Positions 6,737 to 9,116 of a stretch of DNA of 9,116 nt are shown piece by piece; the first letter of the stretch is position 1, and every line of letters starts with the position of its first letter. The position numbers and the translations under genes are program-made. The stretch is from Halomonas sp. (lineage in GTDB: Bacteria > Pseudomonadota > Gammaproteobacteria > Pseudomonadales > Halomonadaceae): contig SKVX01000176.1 in the NCBI GenBank assembly GCA_007129225.1, positions 1 through 9,116 on the forward strand, written 5' to 3'. A model generated the notes under the pieces. The model worked only from the letters and a program-made list of their open reading frames with translations. It searched no databases and was not told the DNA's origin.

Positions 6737-7291
6737 TTACTGGTTCGGGTCGGGGCGTTCGGCCGGGATCGGGTTGGCGATACCGGCACCCTCCGCCTGG
6801 CGGCGTTGTTCATTGATGCGTGCCGCCGGGTTGTCCTGCTGTTCGATCTCGAGCGCGCTGGCCAGCTTGAGCTGGAAGACGTGCTCCGGCGTCAGCTTGC
6901 ACCGGCCGGCATCGCAGGCGTCCAGGCCGTAGCTGCCGTCCATTTCGTAGGCGGCAGCCGACATTTCGCCGCTGTATATCGCACTCTCTTCGCCTTTTGT
7001 CTCGATGCAGGTCAGCGCTTGGGTGGTGACGCGGATCCGCTCGCCGTCTAGGCGGGCGTTACCCACCAGGACACAGTATTCTGGCAACTCGTGGGATGCA
7101 TCGCCGTTACCGCTGACGGGGCTGAGCAGGATGTCATCCTGGCGCGGTGTATCGCCATCGAGCGTGAGTTCGTCGATGACATGAACGGCGACGCTCGCAT
7201 CGGCGGGTAGCGAAAGAGTGGCGGCTGAAGCGGCAAAGGGCATCAGCAGCAGGGACAGGCCAGCGGCTGCCAGGATCGGCATATTAATCAT
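6737..7291 (-). CDS. Small secreted protein of unknown function, four cysteines
   Basis: I do not recognise a named family. From the ATG at 7291 the protein has 184 residues. It opens with a clear Sec signal peptide, a hydrophobic core at about 5-20 and a predicted cleavage after ASA at 21-23, so it is periplasmic or exported. The mature part has cysteines at 73, 95, 126 and 131, enough for two disulfides, in segments reading YCVLVGNARLDGERIRV, LTCIETKG and ACDAGRC. The C-terminus is polar and proline-rich. The segment with Cys73 and Cys95 faintly recalls the periplasmic domain of TraB/VirB10-like proteins (a Cys-strand-ERxxV-Cys pattern), but this is only an impression. An upstream in-frame extension to 7525 crosses the regulatory region and is not believable. 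The ribosome site (GAGAGCC) is weak. It is convergent with srkA and divergent from folE. Confidence 0.85.
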   Translation of the reverse strand: MINMPILAAAGLSLLLMPFAASAATLSLPADASVAVHVIDELTLDGDTPRQDDILLSPVSGNGDASHELPEYCVLVGNARLDGERIRVTTQALTCIETKGEESAIYSGEMSAAAYEMDGSYGLDACDAGRCKLTPEHVFQLKLASALEIEQQDNPAARINEQRRQAEGAGIANPIPAERPDPNQ

Positions 7292-7328
7292 AACGGGCTC
7301 TCGATAGTCACGGCTGCGCACGGGGCAG

Positions 7329-7340
7329 TCATTCGAATGA
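7329..7340. promoter_or_regulatory. 12-bp perfect palindrome, possible operator
   Basis: TCATTCGAATGA is a perfect palindrome 38 bp upstream of the start of the secreted-protein gene. Just upstream on the minus strand are two -10-like hexamers, TATGAT (7355-7350) and TAGAAT (7350-7345), which would place the palindrome close to the start of transcription. No matching -35 box is visible. I know of no regulator with this site. Confidence 0.35.
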
Positions 7341-7343
7341 AGC

Positions 7344-7445
7344 GATTCTATCATAGCCCTTCGGGGGGCCGCAGCGGGGGAATGTCGCAGGGTGGCGCCG
7401 CGGATCACGGATGGCCTGCCATCAGGCCTCGGTTGCGATAGAATC
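7344..7445. repeat. 9-bp inverted repeat pair with outward-facing -10-like boxes
   Basis: GATTCTATC (7344-7352) and its exact reverse complement GATAGAATC (7437-7445) lie 84 bp apart. Each carries TAGAAT, one mismatch from the -10 consensus, on the strand that points outward: minus toward the secreted-protein gene, plus toward folE. On the plus side CTGCCA (7416-7421) lies 17 bp upstream as a weak -35 box. Between the arms are a GCCC-TTCG-GGGG mini-hairpin at 7356-7366 and a hairpin at 7413-7428 (GGCCTG-CCAT-CAGGCC). A divergent promoter pair is possible, and chance is not excluded. Confidence 0.35.
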
Positions 7446-7467
7446 ACCCTTTCAAGCAAATTTTTAT

Positions 7468-7491
7468 TATACAAAGTTAAAATCTTGTATA
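7468..7491 (+). promoter_or_regulatory. A+T-rich dyad in the folE promoter region, probable operator
   Basis: TATACAA (7468-7474) and TTGTATA (7485-7491) are perfect 7-bp inverted arms with a 10-bp spacer, inside an A+T island (about 7459-7506) that contrasts with the G+C-rich surroundings. A possible plus-strand promoter overlaps it: TATACA (7468-7473, 4/6 to the -35 consensus), 16 bp, TATTAT (7490-7495, 5/6 to the -10). On the minus strand the left arm also gives a perfect TATAAT (7471-7466). A repressor bound here would cover the promoter. The regulator is unknown. Confidence 0.5.
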
Positions 7492-7554
7492 TTATTTGTG
7501 CATTAAGTGGTGGCCAGGCCATCACCCAACCATCGGTAAGCGTGGGGCCCGACC

Positions 7555-8112
7555 ATGATCGAAGAACTTGCCAACCACTATCGCCAGATCATTCTCGAGC
7601 TGGGCGAGGATCCGGAGCGAGAAGGGCTGCGAGACACCCCCAAGCGGGCTGCCAAGGCCATGCAGTTCCTCAACCGTGGCTATGCCCAGACGCTCGAGGA
7701 CATCATCAACGGGGCGGTCTTCGAGTCCGAGACCGACGAGATGGTGCTGGTCAAGGACATCGAGCTCTATTCGATGTGCGAGCACCATCTACTCCCCTTC
7801 ATCGGCAAGTGCCATATCGCCTATCTGCCCAATGGCAGGGTTCTGGGGCTCTCCAAGTTTGCGCGCATCGTCGACATGTTTGCTCGGCGCATGCAGATCC
7901 AGGAAAACCTGACGCGGCAGATCGCCGAGGCGGTACAGCAGGTGACCGATGCCAGGGGAGTGGCCGTCGTTATCGAAGCGCGGCACCTCTGCATGATGAT
8001 GCGAGGCGTGGAGAAGCAGAATTCCAGTATGACCTCATCGGTGATGCTGGGGGCCTTTCGCGAGAACCAGCCGACTCGACAGGAGTTTCTCACCCTGGTC
8101 AATAGTCGCTGA
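7555..8112 (+). CDS. folE: GTP cyclohydrolase I (type IA) FolE
   Basis: FolE converts GTP to 7,8-dihydroneopterin triphosphate, the first step to folate and to other reduced pterins, as a cytoplasmic zinc homodecamer. The 185-residue protein is the short bacterial form, whereas E. coli FolE has 222 residues with a longer N-terminus. It shows EGLRDTPKR (23-31), the zinc and active-site motif MCEHHLLPF with Cys75, His77 and His78, GLSKFARIV (98-106) and RHLCMMMRG with Cys146, so the Cys-His-Cys zinc set is complete. The ATG at 7555 has only a weak ribosome site (GTGGGG). The next gene, folX, follows 59 bp downstream and uses its product, so the two form a functional pair. The upstream A+T-rich dyad suggests regulated expression. 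Confidence 0.96.
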   Translation: MIEELANHYRQIILELGEDPEREGLRDTPKRAAKAMQFLNRGYAQTLEDIINGAVFESETDEMVLVKDIELYSMCEHHLLPFIGKCHIAYLPNGRVLGLSKFARIVDMFARRMQIQENLTRQIAEAVQQVTDARGVAVVIEARHLCMMMRGVEKQNSSMTSSVMLGAFRENQPTRQEFLTLVNSR

Positions 8113-8171
8113 GCTTTCGGGCCGGCCCCGATCTTCCTGCTGCGACTTGTCCTTCCACTGGAGTTCACGCC

Positions 8172-8582
8172 ATGACGCTGTACGCCCTGGATGATCAACA
8201 CCTCAATCACGATCTGGCGACGATACGCATCAAGAACCTGCGTTTGCGCACCTATATCGGGATCAAGGACGACGAGATACAAAATCGCCAGGATGTGCTG
8301 ATCAACGCGGTGATCCGCTACCGGGCGGACAACGCCGTGGCCTTCAATCATATTGAGCAGGCGCTGAACTATCGCACCATCACCAAGGCGATCATCGCCT
8401 TGGTGGAGGAGAATCGATTTCTGCTGCTGGAGCGCATGACCCGTGAGGTCCTCGATTTGATCATGTCCCATGAGGCCGTTCTCACCGCTCAGGTCGAGAT
8501 CGACAAGCCGCATGCGCTGCGTTTTGCCGATTCGGTGTCGGTGACGCTGTCGGCGAGTAGAGAGCCCCGTCGCCCTCGCTGA
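8172..8582 (+). CDS. folX: Dihydroneopterin triphosphate 2'-epimerase FolX
   Basis: FolX epimerises 7,8-dihydroneopterin triphosphate at C2' of the side chain to 7,8-dihydromonapterin triphosphate. It leads to tetrahydromonapterin, which some gammaproteobacteria use as the cofactor of phenylalanine hydroxylase. The 136-residue protein belongs to the FolB/FolX tunnelling fold. It matches E. coli FolX closely at IRIKNLRLRTYIGIKDDEI (18-36), ALNYRTITK (64-72), NRFLLLE (81-87) and VEIDKPHALRFADSVS (108-123, with Lys112). This resemblance separates it from FolB, the aldolase. It has about 12 more N-terminal and 7 more C-terminal residues than E. coli. A GGAG ribosome site (8160-8163) precedes the ATG. 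No folM is in the window. Confidence 0.93.
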   Translation: MTLYALDDQHLNHDLATIRIKNLRLRTYIGIKDDEIQNRQDVLINAVIRYRADNAVAFNHIEQALNYRTITKAIIALVEENRFLLLERMTREVLDLIMSHEAVLTAQVEIDKPHALRFADSVSVTLSASREPRRPR

Positions 8583-8656
8583 TTATTCGCCCGAGTCTCC
8601 CGGCTTTTCTTCGCGCCGTTGCCCCGGAGTTGGTGCGCGGGAGCTGAACGCGTAGC

Positions 8657-9019
8657 ATGGAGGGGATCCTGTCCGGACTCACAGGGAGTGAAAGCTCGTT
8701 GCATAGAGACAATACCCCCCGTTCCTCGACGCGTCGCCACTACTCCCCCTGGGCCATGGCGTCCATCGTCACGGCAATCATTGCGCTGCTCCTGGCGGGC
8801 AGCATGCCTCCGGTGAACATCGCCGCCGCCATCTTTGGCGTGATGGGGTTGCGCCAGATCCGCCGCAATCCTGAACGCTATATCGGCCGTGCATTCTGCT
8901 GGATCGCCATCGCACTGGTGCTGATACTTGCCATACTGACGGCCATGGTCGAGCCCGCGCTTCAGGAAGGGGTCGAGCAGCACATGGTGCCGGACCAGGG
9001 CGTCGAGGCGACGGATTGA
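8657..9019 (+). CDS. Small two-helix inner-membrane protein, DUF4190-like
   Basis: The 120-residue protein has a polar basic N-terminus of about 30 residues, then a hydrophobic segment (about 33-62) that includes a central SMPPVN turn. A basic linker LRQIRRNPERYIGRA follows, then a second membrane helix (about 80-98) and an acidic tail. The pattern of helix, IFGxxGLRQIRRNP, GRAF and helix resembles DUF4190-type membrane proteins of unknown function. The start is uncertain. The ATG at 8657 has a distant GGGAG, while a TTG at 8699 has a better-placed GGGAG (8684-8688) and would shorten the protein by 14 residues. It lies 74 bp after folX in the same direction. No functional link to pterins is evident. 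Confidence 0.75.
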   Translation: MEGILSGLTGSESSLHRDNTPRSSTRRHYSPWAMASIVTAIIALLLAGSMPPVNIAAAIFGVMGLRQIRRNPERYIGRAFCWIAIALVLILAILTAMVEPALQEGVEQHMVPDQGVEATD

Positions 9020-9085
9020 CGGCGCCTGGTCAAGCCGCGTTTACATTTGTACAACAGGGCCGCTTGTCGGCCGGGAGAGACGATC

Positions 9086-9116
9086 ATGGAAGCCTTGAAG
9101 GAAACGCAGCTCTACT
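9086..9116 (+). CDS. Start of a gene, possibly glycine cleavage T protein (partial)
   Basis: Only ten codons are visible (MEALKETQLY) before the window ends. A good ribosome site, GGGAGAG at 9073-9079, precedes the ATG. The short N-terminus with T-x-LY resembles the start of GcvT aminomethyltransferases (TPLY followed by a histidine-rich helix), but ten residues cannot prove it. The gene is 66 bp after the membrane-protein stop, with no convincing promoter in the gap. Confidence 0.6.
   Translation, partial: MEALKETQLY

Noticed and set aside
7292..7525. N-terminal extension of the secreted-protein gene
   Set aside because: It would bury the signal peptide inside the protein and translate the A+T-rich regulatory island.
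8117..8131. TCGGG-CCGGC-CCCGA hairpin between folE and folX
   Set aside because: It is only a 5-bp stem with no T-run, between genes that probably share a transcript. It is too weak to call a terminator.
8583..8656. Gap after folX searched for a terminator
   Set aside because: A TTTTCTTC run follows only a 3-bp potential stem. No convincing hairpin or promoter is seen.
9016..9033. TTGAC-N8-GTCAA inverted repeat at the membrane-protein stop
   Set aside because: The arms are only 5 bp and partly coding. No -10 box lies at a proper distance from TTGACG, so I call neither an operator nor a promoter.

Overview
The window looks like ordinary chromosomal DNA from a GC-rich gammaproteobacterium, most likely a Halomonas-type organism or a close relative. 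This rests on the high G+C content, the bioB-bioF-bioH-bioC-bioD gene order with a comF gene divergent from it, and protein sequences that resemble E. coli and Pseudomonas orthologues. The genus is an inference. I see no mobile element, CRISPR array, prophage or defence genes.

Positions 1-4730 hold a biotin-synthesis operon on the minus strand, bioB, bioF, bioH, bioC, bioD in transcription order, tightly packed with two 4-bp ATGA overlaps. It carries the late steps of the pathway: BioC and BioH make and release the pimeloyl-ACP methyl ester, and BioF, BioD and BioB assemble the rings. BioA, which acts between BioF and BioD, is not in the window. Upstream of bioB is a good match to a BirA operator (two GTCAACC arms in inverted orientation, 14 bp apart), plus a weaker second copy with the same spacing. 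Just beyond bioD lies the 5' part of a tRNA-Leu(UAG) gene, cut by the window edge. Its probable promoter overlaps the bioD stop codon.

Positions 4855-6667 hold two plus-strand genes, a ComF-family phosphoribosyltransferase and the stress-response kinase srkA (yihE), probably co-transcribed. A strong hairpin at 6698-6716 separates srkA from a convergent minus-strand gene (6737-7291) for a small secreted protein of unknown function with four cysteines.

The 263-bp divergent region 7292-7554 is rich in symmetric elements: a 12-bp palindrome, a 9-bp inverted pair that places the same -10-like sequence facing outward in both directions, a GC hairpin, and an A+T-rich island with a 7-bp dyad. It precedes a plus-strand pterin pair, folE (GTP cyclohydrolase I) and folX (dihydroneopterin triphosphate 2'-epimerase), which together point to tetrahydromonapterin synthesis. 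A small two-helix membrane protein (DUF4190-like) follows. The window ends ten codons into another gene, whose start resembles gcvT.

No clearly new biological system is visible. The items most worth a second look are the control regions (BirA sites, tRNA promoter overlapping bioD, folE upstream region) and the unknown secreted protein.
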